Shown: positions 52,704 through 61,981, counted from the first letter of the stretch. The stretch: 64,000 nucleotides of DNA from Pedobacter sp. JY14-1 (GCF_029269825.1 NZ_JARJHU010000008.1:372001-436000); one strand, 5' to 3'. The notes: generated by a model from the sequence alone, not told the origin. Numbers and translations: made by a program.

Positions 52704-53678
52704 ATGGGTAAAAATAAAATCACTTTAAAAGGCATCTGGCAGGTATTAAAAGACTCATTTTCCGGGTTTTCCGATCACAAGGTTACTAAGTTGAGCGGCT
52801 CCCTGGCCTATTATACCGTGTTTTCTATGGCCCCTTTGCTGGTCGTGATCATCTCGCTGTGCGGCTTGTTCCTCGGCCAGGAAGCTGCCCAGGGCGAAAT
52901 TTACAGGCAACTTGAAGGCTTCCTGGGGCCAGATACCGCACTGACCATGCAAGACCTTATCCGTAAAGCGTCAATCGGTGATAAGGGTGTTGTCGCCTTC
53001 ATTATCGGCATCGTTACCTTGCTTGTAGGCGCTACCACCGTTTTCAGCGATATTCAGGATTCCATAAACATGATCTGGGGCCTCAAGCCGAAGCCCAAAC
53101 GTGGCTGGCTGAAGTTATTAAAAAACCGGTTTCTGTCCTTTTCTGTCATCATCAGCCTGGGCTTTGTGCTGCTGGTTTCTCTGGGTATAAACACCCTTCT
53201 CGATGCATTCAGTGAGATGCTGAAGGCCAAATACGCAGACATCTCCGTTGTGGTCTTCTATATAATCAATATGGTGGTTACGTTGCTGGTCATCTCGTTG
53301 ATATTTGGGGTCATTTATAAAGTATTGCCCGACGCGATCATCAAATGGAAGGATGTTGCGCTTGGGGCAGTCGTAACGGCGATATTGTTTATGATCGGCA
53401 AGGTCGCCATATCGATATACATCGGCAAAAGCGATGTGGGCAGCACCTACGGTGCCGCAGGCTCGCTGGTCGTCGTCCTGCTATGGACCTATTATTCTTC
53501 CATTATCCTCTACTTCGGCGCTGAGTTTACCAAAGCCTTTGCCATGAAATACGGCGACGAAATCAAGCCTGCGCACTATGCGGTTACGACCAAGGAAGTC
53601 GAAGTTGAAACGGGGAACAGTTCTGTGCAGCAGACAGAAGGTACTGTTCCCGGGTCTACAAAGGCTGACACCAAATAA
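52704..53678 (+). CDS. YihY/BrkB family inner-membrane protein
   Basis: The product is about 324 residues from ATG 52704, preceded by AAAAGG. The longer frame from 52620 has no conserved content. Six hydrophobic segments are visible, with the family patterns LSGSLAYYTVFSMAPLLVVIIS, TVFSDIQDSINMIWGLKPK and TYGAAGSLVVVLLWTYYSS. A hydrophilic tail ends the protein. YihY/BrkB was once called RNase BN by error. Its function is unclear. Confidence 0.9.
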   Translation: MGKNKITLKGIWQVLKDSFSGFSDHKVTKLSGSLAYYTVFSMAPLLVVIISLCGLFLGQEAAQGEIYRQLEGFLGPDTALTMQDLIRKASIGDKGVVAFIIGIVTLLVGATTVFSDIQDSINMIWGLKPKPKRGWLKLLKNRFLSFSVIISLGFVLLVSLGINTLLDAFSEMLKAKYADISVVVFYIINMVVTLLVISLIFGVIYKVLPDAIIKWKDVALGAVVTAILFMIGKVAISIYIGKSDVGSTYGAAGSLVVVLLWTYYSSIILYFGAEFTKAFAMKYGDEIKPAHYAVTTKEVEVETGNSSVQQTEGTVPGSTKADTK

Positions 53679-53728
53679 AAACCAAAATAAGATACCTGGA
53701 TTGACCTGAAAGTGACCACCGCATAAAC

Positions 53729-53746
53729 CATTTGGTATATCAAATG
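53729..53746. promoter_or_regulatory. Near-perfect 18-bp palindrome before the hybrid kinase gene
   Basis: CATTTG (53729-53734) and CAAATG (53741-53746) are inverted around GTATAT. It lies 22 bases before the kinase start. It could be an operator, though chance is not excluded. Confidence 0.35.
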
Positions 53747-53768
53747 TTTATGAGGAACTTGCTTTCTC

Positions 53769-55550
53769 ATGAACGGGCTAATTAAACTGAGGACGAAGTA
53801 CCTGGAGCTTGTCCAATCAGAATCCAGATCGAATAAGGCGCGCATCAGGTTACTGATGAAGGTATCGCTTTCGTTTATTGGCCTTTCTTTGATCCATGTC
53901 GGCATCTTCATAGCCGAAGGCTGGTACTTACTCCTGCTCAGGTCGCTTGTGCTCATCGCCCTATTCTCCGTTGGTATTGGTGTACTGTATCTCCCGGGCA
54001 AATGGAAGATCACTGCCCACTTGCTGCTGACGACACTTTGCCTGCTGGTATGGACAAACATCGTTGTCTACTTTCAGGGAGTTAACGTGGTTACGCTTCA
54101 GTATGCCGTGATCGTCCTTTCCCTGAGCTTTTATACACTGGAAGAACGCTGGGGAACATTTTACTCCTTCTTTGTCATCCTGCCGATCGCCGTATCCATT
54201 ATAGGTTTGGACAGAGCCGGCCCCAGTTTTCTGTTGAACCATCAATTTATCCATCATGGTGCATTCAGTATCGCACTGATATTTAACTTTGGCCTGCTCA
54301 TCTTCATCCATTACTTCTACATTAAGGCCCTCCGAATGGCCTATGCGAAGGAAAAGCGACTAAAAGGAGAACTCAAAGAAGCGTTGGTCGCGGCGGAGGT
54401 TCTGGCTGAGGCAAAGACCAATTTCCTCTCAACGATGTCACACGAACTCAGGACACCGCTAAACGCGGTGATCGGGATATCGGATATCCTGATGAAGACC
54501 GGTCCCCGGGAGGACCAGTTGGAAAACATGCGGGTGCTCCGTTTCTCCGCGGACAACCTAATGGCCATCATCAATGACATTCTCGACTTTAACCGTCTGG
54601 ATGCGGTTGGCGCGAAACTCGAGACTGAAGTCTTCGCACCTGCCGAAATGATCCGGAACTTATGTGGTACCTTCAGACCGAAATGCGACGAAAAGCATAT
54701 CGCTTTTCATTGTAGTGTTGACGAGCGGATGGATCCCTTATGGATCAAAGGCGATAAGGTTAAATTGGTGCACATACTGTTTAACCTGGTTGGAAACTCA
54801 GTTAAATTCACCCATGAAGGCTTTATCAGCCTTTCGGCGGTGATAGGACAAAAAACCGACACCACAATTACCATACGATTTAGCATTACCGATTCGGGTA
54901 TCGGCATTCCCGAAGACCGCCAGACCTCTATCTTTGATCCATTCGTTCAAGTGCAGCACAGGTCGAGGCGACATTATCACGGCACGGGGCTTGGACTAAC
55001 GATTGCACACCGGCTGGTTTGCCTGCATGGAAGTGAACTTGTGCTGAAGAGTGTTGAAGGGCAAGGGACAAACTTTAGTTTTTCGATCAGCTACGAACTG
55101 GCAACACCACCGATTGTATCTCCGAAGGAGGACGGTGGTAAGGATAACTGGCCTGCTAAAGCACTTCAGGAGCTTAGGGTTCTTGTCGCAGAAGACGAGC
55201 TGGTCAACGTAATGATCATGAAAAAAGTGCTCGGTCTGTGGGGCATTACACCTGTGGTTGCCGGAAACGGCCAGGAAGCCCTGGCCGCTATGGAAAACGG
55301 CGATTTTGACGTTGTGCTCATGGACATCAACATGCCCGTCATGGATGGCTTTGAGGCTTCCAGGAGGATCCGCGAATTGACTGATCCGCGAAAAGCGTCG
55401 GTGCATATCATTGCGGTGACCGCCTCGATAGGCGCTTCAATGGACGGCCATGACAACAGCCGTTATCTTGACGATTTTATGCTGAAGCCTTTTAAGGCCG
55501 ACGATCTTCAGGAAAGGTTAGAAGCGGTAGCCAAAAGAAATAAAAATTAA
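53769..55550 (+). CDS. Hybrid sensor histidine kinase with receiver domain
   Basis: The 593-residue protein has about six transmembrane helices (~33-185) with short loops, a coiled coil, a HisKA domain with FLSTMSHELRTPLNAVIG (His ~224), a HATPase domain (GTGLGLTIAHRLV) and a C-terminal receiver with acceptor Asp in VLMDINMPVMDGFEA (~520). No HPt or effector domain is present, so the phosphate must go to a separate HPt protein. The integral membrane sensor part carries no periplasmic domain. Confidence 0.92.
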   Translation: MNGLIKLRTKYLELVQSESRSNKARIRLLMKVSLSFIGLSLIHVGIFIAEGWYLLLLRSLVLIALFSVGIGVLYLPGKWKITAHLLLTTLCLLVWTNIVVYFQGVNVVTLQYAVIVLSLSFYTLEERWGTFYSFFVILPIAVSIIGLDRAGPSFLLNHQFIHHGAFSIALIFNFGLLIFIHYFYIKALRMAYAKEKRLKGELKEALVAAEVLAEAKTNFLSTMSHELRTPLNAVIGISDILMKTGPREDQLENMRVLRFSADNLMAIINDILDFNRLDAVGAKLETEVFAPAEMIRNLCGTFRPKCDEKHIAFHCSVDERMDPLWIKGDKVKLVHILFNLVGNSVKFTHEGFISLSAVIGQKTDTTITIRFSITDSGIGIPEDRQTSIFDPFVQVQHRSRRHYHGTGLGLTIAHRLVCLHGSELVLKSVEGQGTNFSFSISYELATPPIVSPKEDGGKDNWPAKALQELRVLVAEDELVNVMIMKKVLGLWGITPVVAGNGQEALAAMENGDFDVVLMDINMPVMDGFEASRRIRELTDPRKASVHIIAVTASIGASMDGHDNSRYLDDFMLKPFKADDLQERLEAVAKRNKN

Positions 55551-55574
55551 GGGCAGACAAGTAGCAGGGAGCGA

Positions 55575-56153
55575 TCACTCGCCCCCTGTCCAGTCTGCGT
55601 AAGCCCTGATGCTCCGCTTGTGTCTTGTCCGCCTGTAAACGCCGTCCCCTTCCCTGCCCCCCGAATTGTTGGTATTGCCCTCGATGGTTACACGCCAGTC
55701 ACCGTTTGCGCTTTCCACAATCCCGCAATGGGCGATGCGTTTCATCGACGGCATGTAAATGCCAAATACGTTTCCGGGCGCAGCATGTTCGACTAGCCGC
55801 GACCTGGGAAACAATGCCGGGCTCCAGGCTGTCCGGGGCAAAGCATATCCGGCCCGGTGGTGTACCCAGCTTACCCAGGCCGCGCACCACGGCGCCGCCT
55901 GCCCAATACCCACGTACCTAAGATACTCACCAACTCTCTGACCACTATTTTGAGTAACTCCTTCCCTAACCCCGATTTCCTTTCGGGCAATTCTGATGAT
56001 GTTTTCATACGCTTTATAATTTGATTGAACGTTCCTGTGATTTATATGACCAATGCGCGCAACACCAGTCTTCAGCAGATGGCCAGCAAACAAAGGGCTG
56101 CCACAAACAATAGCCAGGCAAATGAGCCCAGGTAAAAACCTAATTGCTGCCAT
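55575..56153 (-). CDS. Exported CHAP-type peptidoglycan hydrolase
   Basis: The 192-residue protein has a signal-like N-terminus (~1-24) and a CHAP/NlpC-like domain (~50-190) with catalytic Cys in APWCAAWVSWVHH (~93), a His in RIAHCGIVES and Asn/Asp later in IEGNTNNSGG. Such enzymes cut peptide bridges in peptidoglycan and are used as phage-like lysins. Its first 82 bases overlap the upstream membrane-protein gene in another frame, as in holin-lysin pairs. A hydrolase without the overlap would lack a usual start. Confidence 0.78.
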   Translation of the reverse strand: MAAIRFLPGLICLAIVCGSPLFAGHLLKTGVARIGHINHRNVQSNYKAYENIIRIARKEIGVREGVTQNSGQRVGEYLRYVGIGQAAPWCAAWVSWVHHRAGYALPRTAWSPALFPRSRLVEHAAPGNVFGIYMPSMKRIAHCGIVESANGDWRVTIEGNTNNSGGREGDGVYRRTRHKRSIRAYADWTGGE

Positions 56154-56446
56154 AACTCCAGTTTTTTAAATTGTATCATCAATACCTCTGTTTGCGGAAG
56201 TCCAATCGCCGTCCAGCAGCGTTTCAGCAGCCACCAAACTACACCTGCTAATAAAAGGAAAGTGATCAGGCTAAGCAGGATCAGCAGCCAAATGTTCGGG
56301 TCGATACCACCACTCAACGGATCAAATAACTGCACCGACCGCTGGGCAACAGGCCAAAGCAACGCAAGCAGCCCGAAGAAGAGAAAGAGGACATGGGTTT
56401 CCCGGCGGCGGCCAGATAACCCAACTGTTTCATTTAAATATTTCAT
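56072..56446 (-). CDS. Small three-helix membrane protein, holin-like position
   Basis: The product is about 124 residues from ATG 56446 (MKYLNETVGLSG). An upstream in-frame start at 56485 is possible. Hydrophobic helices cover ~18-36, ~48-75 and ~98-124. I recognise no family. Its place between a DUF6266 gene and a CHAP lysin with an 82-base overlap suggests that it serves as a holin or export partner for the lysin, which is inference. Confidence 0.6.
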   Translation of the reverse strand: MKYLNETVGLSGRRRETHVLFLFFGLLALLWPVAQRSVQLFDPLSGGIDPNIWLLILLSLITFLLLAGVVWWLLKRCWTAIGLPQTEVLMIQFKKLELWQQLGFYLGSFAWLLFVAALCLLAIC

Positions 56447-56507
56447 TGTTCTTTTGTTAATGTGATTTAAAAGATCCGGAGCCATTCAGGCCCCGGATCG
56501 GTTAAAA

Positions 56508-57155
56508 TTATTGCACTTCCAGCGCTCCTGCGTAATAACTTTCAGAGACAAGCCCTTTAGTCTTTACAGAGTTAAAGCTGATGTAGCAATGCACCGTGTC
56601 GCCTGAGAAATTGGCAGGAACAGCCAGGTCATAGCTCATCGCTGAACGCGCCACAATTTGCTGCAACACGACAAACTCCTGCTTCACCGGGTTGTACACC
56701 ATAATCGTGGCCTTGTCGGTAGCATCCTGATACTTTCCATCATTGCTCAGGTTGGCCCAGCTGAAATCGATCTGGGCATCGACAGTGGTCGCGATCGTGA
56801 TGTTGGACGGCAGCGCCAGTTTGCCTTTGCTGAACATGACCTTGGTATAATCGATGTTCAATGCAGGCCAAACGCCCGTCAGCGCATTTTCAATGTGGTA
56901 AGCAACCGCAGCGTTCATTGCTGTTCTTACCCCACTGAGGCCCTTAAAGCCAACTTCGACAAGTGGCGATATCCAGCTCAGAAAATTAGTGACCAGACCA
57001 AACTTGTCGCGTACCTCCTTTTGCGCATCGGTAGGTGGTTTGCTGCTTTTCTTCGGCAAACCTTTCATGACATTGAGCGAGCGCCAGAACGCGCCTACTA
57101 CTGAACCTGTTTTGTTGCGGAATCCGCCGAGGATTCCCTGATGAATAACTCCCAT
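56508..57155 (-). CDS. DUF6266 family protein
   Basis: The 215-residue protein starts MGVIHQGILGGFRNKTGSVVG, the usual DUF6266 start, and is beta-rich with no signal peptide. DUF6266 is confined largely to Bacteroidota and has no known function. Proteins of this kind recur in Sphingobacteriaceae next to short membrane proteins and lysins, as I recall. The cassette could be a lysis or non-classical release unit, and the absence of a signal peptide fits release by lysis. Confidence 0.8.
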   Translation of the reverse strand: MGVIHQGILGGFRNKTGSVVGAFWRSLNVMKGLPKKSSKPPTDAQKEVRDKFGLVTNFLSWISPLVEVGFKGLSGVRTAMNAAVAYHIENALTGVWPALNIDYTKVMFSKGKLALPSNITIATTVDAQIDFSWANLSNDGKYQDATDKATIMVYNPVKQEFVVLQQIVARSAMSYDLAVPANFSGDTVHCYISFNSVKTKGLVSESYYAGALEVQ

Positions 57156-57470
57156 TTTTGTAAGTTTTAAAAATTAATAAATCTGTTTATTCGTTACCCT
57201 GTCTGACTGCTTCAGCTGTCCGGACCAACTACTGCATCGCCTTGCCTGATAACACCACAAAGGGAAATAAAAAGATGAATTCCCGGTAGTCCCGGTGGTC
57301 CCGTACCCCCGGCCAGTAAAACCCGAAAAACGCAGTCTACAACACGATAAATGCCGAAAAAAAAATTTTAAAAATTTGTACATCTTCATTCACCGGTAAA
57401 CACCAACTTATAGGTATTGTCGGAAATTTTACATCCAGATAGCTTTGCAAACGAAAGTATCTAAAAAGCT
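57156..57470. other. Intergenic region between divergent genes
   Basis: This 315-base gap holds no gene that I can support. On the minus strand it contains a short repeat GGGACYACC x2 that reads GPPGLPG in one frame, and an A/T-rich stretch near 57360. The +strand promoter of the next gene lies at its right end. Confidence 0.5.
57440..57447 (+). promoter_or_regulatory. -7 promoter box for the 682-residue lipoprotein gene
   Basis: TAGCTTTG matches TAnnTTTG. ATTG at 57416-57419 is 20 bases upstream, a fair -33 element. The ATG follows at 57471. Confidence 0.55.
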
Positions 57471-59519
57471 ATGCTACGAAATTTTACCAAACCTCTCTTT
57501 TTGTTTTTTATCCTGACCCTTCTATGCCTGAATGCATGTAAGAAGAAATCGGAAAACCCAAGTCCAACTGATCCGGACGGCACAGAACAACCTGACAGCC
57601 CGGTCGATGCCACACCGGAAAAGACTACCTACGGGATCTTCGATATGGTTACCATCAACTTGCAGGAGCCAAATGCCGCTGAGCAAATTAACATTTCAGT
57701 TGGCGGCAAAGAGACCGTCATGATCAAGACCGGAGACAAACAATATCAGTTTTTACTACCGGTACTTCCGGCAGGGACACACCAGGTTAAGCTTACCGGA
57801 GTGACGCTAAAAAATGAGCTGAAAATTGCTGTGGACCCCTATGCCTCCATTAGTGATCCCGATGCAGTGATCAGCGCTTTTGTAGCACAGGCAGATGAGA
57901 TGATGGATAGCCTCACTCAGCAAAGCGCCCAGGATACATCGGCTGCCGACCTACAGTTGGTCCAATTGGCCAGCCAGCTGAATGCCCAGCTGAAAGCGTC
58001 GATCGCTAAAGCCTCTGAAACCGAAAAGTTAGAAATGGCTTATTTTATGCGCTCACTATCCGCTCGGCAAAACAATAAAGTTCAGTTCAATGGCAACAGA
58101 TTCGCCAGTGTGAGGGCAAGTATATCTGCGGAAGAGGCAAGTACGAGGTTTAAGAACTTAAGTAATGCCTATTTGAAAGATATATCATCTGCAGTAGGAT
58201 CTGTTCCAGCCACGCTCGTATCGTTAGCCGCTGCATGCCTCTTTCCCAACCCTTATACCATTGGGCTATTCTTGGTATCAGCCTCGTTCACCATAGTCCA
58301 AACGAAAAAGGCCAGAGATACCGGCGGCCTAATACAAGCTACGGAGCCGATTGTAAATGAACTGACAGACTTTTCTGCAGGCACCGGCCGCGCTCAAAGT
58401 GTACGTCTATCGAGTTTGAACACCCTGCTGGCATCGGCTGAAAAAAGCCTATCCGCGGTTCATTTCACTGCCTCCAGTCCTAGTTGGTTGCAGATCAGCG
58501 GCAGTTACCGCAACATGGTCAATACAGACACGAATGTCCCCATTGCAAAGGATATACTTAAGTCTGAGGGTAACTTTATAAGTGAATACAACAAGATACC
58601 AGCCCTATGGTCAAAGGCCGGAGCGGTGATTAAATTGGCGCTGGAGAAAGTCACATCGAAATTTGATCCGCTTAGTAGCCAATTTGGTGCAGTACGGCGT
58701 TATAAAACCGCAGACCTCGATTTGAATAACCTTTCGATCAACAACATCAGCAACACAGACATTACGTTAACAGCGACCAATGATGCCGGAAAAGGCTTGA
58801 AGATCATCGCAACCAATCCTAAAAACAATATCAGGGAAGTAACCAACTTTACCTTTCAGATCGCTTATACACAAAGGGACATCAACAACACCATCACTGC
58901 CACCATACCGGCAACCTTCCGTTCCACCGCAGACAGCATTGCGCTACTTAAATCGAAAACATGGAAGGCCTACGAAGTGTTCCAGATAGACCCGGACACC
59001 AAAGCGCAAAGCTGTAACCTGGTCAATGAAACGTGTAACGTTAAAGACATTTACAACGTTTTCAAAACAAGCTATAACAATGCGATCGTTTGCGAATCCT
59101 GGTCGTATGTGCCGGTTACCGTAGGCCCTCTCACCTATACATTTACCACTACCTTCAATTACAGTGGCATATCGGCTACTCAGATACTTAGCCCGAATGA
59201 AGCTGTAGCCAGTTGCGTAGCCGGTACGGCCTACGTTCAGGAGGTAACACCAAGACAGGGTTCAGGAAGCTGGGGCGAGTACCGTGTCATAAATGGTTGG
59301 CTGGAATACCTTTCAGGTAGCAAATGGGTACAGTATGCCAAAATTAAGACTTTGAATGCCACAGATCTCGAGCTGGAATTTTACGGGGGCTACACTCAGT
59401 ACACCTGGCCGGTAATCTATAATACAAATCTGGGCAAATACGTAACATCCACCGACTTTACCACCACTACCAAAACAGGGTACAACAACCTGTTGAAAAA
59501 AATCCAACGCTTCAGATAA
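57471..59519 (+). CDS. Large lipoprotein of unknown function
   Basis: The 682-residue protein has a lipoprotein signal (LLCLNACKKKSEN) followed by a Pro/Asp-rich linker. A beta-rich N-terminal domain (~50-130) is followed by a helical region (~135-300) with AAACLFPNPYTIGLFLVSAS as a central hydrophobic segment. The C-terminal part (~415-680) is Thr/Tyr/Asn-rich with four Cys residues in CNLVNETCN and elsewhere. I recognise no family. It and the following PKD lipoprotein, 34 bases away, are probably one operon. Confidence 0.6.
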   Translation: MLRNFTKPLFLFFILTLLCLNACKKKSENPSPTDPDGTEQPDSPVDATPEKTTYGIFDMVTINLQEPNAAEQINISVGGKETVMIKTGDKQYQFLLPVLPAGTHQVKLTGVTLKNELKIAVDPYASISDPDAVISAFVAQADEMMDSLTQQSAQDTSAADLQLVQLASQLNAQLKASIAKASETEKLEMAYFMRSLSARQNNKVQFNGNRFASVRASISAEEASTRFKNLSNAYLKDISSAVGSVPATLVSLAAACLFPNPYTIGLFLVSASFTIVQTKKARDTGGLIQATEPIVNELTDFSAGTGRAQSVRLSSLNTLLASAEKSLSAVHFTASSPSWLQISGSYRNMVNTDTNVPIAKDILKSEGNFISEYNKIPALWSKAGAVIKLALEKVTSKFDPLSSQFGAVRRYKTADLDLNNLSINNISNTDITLTATNDAGKGLKIIATNPKNNIREVTNFTFQIAYTQRDINNTITATIPATFRSTADSIALLKSKTWKAYEVFQIDPDTKAQSCNLVNETCNVKDIYNVFKTSYNNAIVCESWSYVPVTVGPLTYTFTTTFNYSGISATQILSPNEAVASCVAGTAYVQEVTPRQGSGSWGEYRVINGWLEYLSGSKWVQYAKIKTLNATDLELEFYGGYTQYTWPVIYNTNLGKYVTSTDFTTTTKTGYNNLLKKIQRFR

Positions 59520-59553
59520 TACCGGAAATCAACTTGAAAATTATAGACCTATC

Positions 59554-60183
59554 ATGCAGTACAGAAACGTAATCACCAATGCGCTAACCATTTTGCTGAT
59601 CGCCACAACAACAGCGGGATGTAAAAAGGACGCCACCACCGTCACACCAGAACCGAAACCCGAACCTGAAAAGCCAGCAGTAAAATTAAGCTTTACCACA
59701 GAAGCCACTAATTATTACCTGACCCAACCCGTGCAGTTTACCAACACCTCTCAAAACGCCGAGACTTACAAATGGGTGTTCGGTGACGGCAGCGAGTCTA
59801 CAAACGCCAATCCGGTCCACGCTTACGAAAGGCCCGGCACTTATAAGGTACGCCTGATCAGCGGAACCGCCTCAACAGAAAAAACGATAGTTGTAAAACC
59901 AGGTACGGCAAGTTTTGTGGTATTCAACAACGTGGTTATCGATCTGGACGACATCAATTGCTTCTACTTTGACGGGGTTATCTATAACGAGTACAGACAC
60001 GTTTCAGATAAGCTCACCTTCAGGGCCACATCAGACACCATATATACCTCACAGGACAGAATAGACATGTCCTTTAAACTGGTTGGACAAGGTTTCAGAA
60101 CGACCGAAGGGTTTTATCTGACCAAGTTCGGCCACAGAAAGTTTGACCTTACATCTACCACATTAATACTTCCGATTGATTAG
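59554..60183 (+). CDS. PKD-domain lipoprotein
   Basis: The 209-residue lipoprotein (signal ending TTAGCKKDA) has a Pro/Glu-rich linker (TPEPKPEPEKP), then a PKD domain (~48-120) with the canonical FGDGSESTNANPVHAY and GTYKVRLI strands. The C-terminal ~85 residues are beta-rich and of no known family. PKD domains are extracellular spacers or polymer-binding modules. The stop overlaps that of the convergent LuxR gene by four bases. Confidence 0.8.
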   Translation: MQYRNVITNALTILLIATTTAGCKKDATTVTPEPKPEPEKPAVKLSFTTEATNYYLTQPVQFTNTSQNAETYKWVFGDGSESTNANPVHAYERPGTYKVRLISGTASTEKTIVVKPGTASFVVFNNVVIDLDDINCFYFDGVIYNEYRHVSDKLTFRATSDTIYTSQDRIDMSFKLVGQGFRTTEGFYLTKFGHRKFDLTSTTLILPID

Positions 60184-60947
60184 CAAAACTGCTGCATCAT
60201 TTTTATAGCAAGTTCTGTAGTGGAGCGGCAATTCACCTTTTGAAGCATGTTCTTACGGTGCCTGTCAGCTGTGAGTTTGCTGATCGAGAGCAAGGCTGCA
60301 ATCTGCTTACTGGTATTGCCTTTGATCAGCAGTTGCAGAATCTCCGCTTCCCTCTTGGTAAGCGCCGCTATTCCTGATTGCCCGGCGAGCAGCCCGCGAC
60401 CCACGTCATGAAAACTCGGTTCCCCCTCCAGACCAATAAAAGAAAGTGAGGGGGGACCATCCTTTTTCAGGTGCGAAATATTGGTATGTACACCGAGTGT
60501 CCTGATGACTGACCCCAGATCGTCAGTCTGAATGGTCACTGATTGCTGAAGAACCCGGACATAATCTCCATTCGTCGACCTTACCCGGTAATCGTAAGCC
60601 ATTTTATATTTCAGGATCCGCTCCGGACCAAGCGTTTTCAGAAAGTCGACAACCCTCGACTCAAATTCAAAAAAATAGGGCCGATCATCTGGATGCATAT
60701 TATTGACCAGATACTCGGCAGAAAGCTGATCAGGACTGTCCATTCCCAGTATGGCGACCACCCGATCACTTACATATTCAAGTTCCGCAGTAGCACAATT
60801 GAAGACATAGAAATAATAGTCGCCTACATGAAAGGCATTGAGGAGCTTTTTATGTACCTCCAGTTCAAAAGAGAAATCATCATTCCTGTTGTACCTTGCC
60901 ACTTCCCTCCAGGTCTGTTTAATGTGATCAAAGGAGCTTTTTTTCAT
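60180..60947 (-). CDS. PAS-LuxR transcriptional regulator A
   Basis: The product is about 255 residues from ATG 60947 (MKKSSFDHIKQTW). The longer frame to 61013 adds a non-conserved segment. A PAS_3-type fold (~35-160) with YYFYVFNCATAELEYVSDRVVAILGMD precedes a LuxR helix-turn-helix with LTKREAEILQLLIKGNTSKQIAALLSISKLTADRHRKN split over its helices. It belongs to the Bacteroidota PAS-LuxR family, which has no receiver domain. It is divergent from a close paralogue. Confidence 0.87.
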   Translation of the reverse strand: MKKSSFDHIKQTWREVARYNRNDDFSFELEVHKKLLNAFHVGDYYFYVFNCATAELEYVSDRVVAILGMDSPDQLSAEYLVNNMHPDDRPYFFEFESRVVDFLKTLGPERILKYKMAYDYRVRSTNGDYVRVLQQSVTIQTDDLGSVIRTLGVHTNISHLKKDGPPSLSFIGLEGEPSFHDVGRGLLAGQSGIAALTKREAEILQLLIKGNTSKQIAALLSISKLTADRHRKNMLQKVNCRSTTELAIKMMQQFC

Positions 60948-61069
60948 TTGTATAACGGTCAAATCGTGCCAGGTAAAAATCCTCAAAACTGGAGCTCCCG
61001 AAAACCCCCACATATAGGTGTTTTATCAATTTTCTGAAGAGATTGATTGCGCTTCACAAGGCGCTGTCC

Positions 61070-61077
61070 TATATTTG
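61070..61077 (+). promoter_or_regulatory. -7 promoter box for PAS-LuxR regulator B
   Basis: TATATTTG matches TAnnTTTG, 19 bases before the ATG at 61097, in the 149-base region between two divergent regulator genes. Confidence 0.6.
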
Positions 61078-61096
61078 TTGCTTAACGCGCGTCAAT

Positions 61097-61870
61097 ATGG
61101 GGGTCATAAAATTTGACGAAGTAAAGAAGACCTGGCTGAATATCGCTAAGCACAGGACTTCAGACGACTTTTCGTTTGAGCTGGATGTTTACAAAAGATT
61201 ACTGGATATCTTTCATGTAGGCGATCACTATCATTACATTTTCAATTGTGGTACAGCGCAGATGGAATTTGTGAGCGATTCTGTAAAGCGCATACTGGGG
61301 CTTGATCAAGCTGAAGACTTTACCATCGAATATCTGCTATCTATAATACACCCTGAGGATATCAACTATTTCCTGGACTTTGAGAATAAGGTTACTTCAT
61401 TTTTCAATGCACTCCCGCCGGAAAAAGTGATGAGCTATAAAGTGAGCTATGACTACCGTGTCAAAAGGCGCGATGGCAAATACATCCGGATTCTCCAGCA
61501 GGTGGTTACGATACAAAGTGAAGAGAATGGTGCAGTACTAAGGGTACTTGGCGTACATACCATCATCTCTCATTTAAAAAAGACCAATGGCTCTTCCTTA
61601 TCCTTTCTGGGTTTGAATGGAGAACCCAGCTATTACGATGTAAGTATCGGCCAGGTAGCTTACATCCCTGAAAAATCACCGCTGAGCAAAAGAGAAAAAG
61701 TAATATTGGACCTCATGATGCAGGGAAAGACCAGCGGCCAGATCGCAGAAGAGCTTTTCATCAGCAAACTTACCGTAGACGGTCACAGGAAGCAGATCCT
61801 TAAAAAAACCAATTCGAAATCAACCGTTGAACTGGCGTTCAAAATGATGAAAAGGAAAAAGGATATTTAG
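61097..61870 (+). CDS. PAS-LuxR transcriptional regulator B
   Basis: The product is about 257 residues from ATG 61097 (MGVIKFDEVKKTWLNIAKH). It shares with regulator A the PAS fold (HYIFNCGTAQMEFVSDSVKRILGLD), the linker VLGVHTIISHLKK and the LuxR helix-turn-helix (LSKREKVILDLMMQGKTSG and the following recognition helix). The two share roughly half of their residues by eye, so they arose by duplication with inversion. Targets are unknown. Confidence 0.87.
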   Translation: MGVIKFDEVKKTWLNIAKHRTSDDFSFELDVYKRLLDIFHVGDHYHYIFNCGTAQMEFVSDSVKRILGLDQAEDFTIEYLLSIIHPEDINYFLDFENKVTSFFNALPPEKVMSYKVSYDYRVKRRDGKYIRILQQVVTIQSEENGAVLRVLGVHTIISHLKKTNGSSLSFLGLNGEPSYYDVSIGQVAYIPEKSPLSKREKVILDLMMQGKTSGQIAEELFISKLTVDGHRKQILKKTNSKSTVELAFKMMKRKKDI

Positions 61871-61934
61871 TCATGGAAAAGGATATCCTGGAAAAAGCTC
61901 CGGGGGGCGGTAGAAATACTAATTATAATCTGGT

Positions 61935-61981
61935 GCTCTGTCGTCATTCCGAGGATACGAGGAATCTCTTGAACCATAAAA
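61935..61981. repeat. Dispersed 47-bp repeat, copy 1
   Basis: The segment is 45 of 47 bases identical to 63312-63358 and both copies have the same orientation. It contains CGTCATTCCGAG and CTCTTGAACC, and could form an imperfect hairpin with a matching inverted arm elsewhere. This is a REP-like or MITE-like intergenic repeat of the type common in Sphingobacteriaceae. Confidence 0.75.

Noticed and set aside
57174..57389. A 71-codon minus-strand open frame, and a GPPGLPG reading in another frame resembling collagen repeats
   Set aside because: The repeat is only two units, frames are interrupted, and the stretch lies in an intergenic leader.
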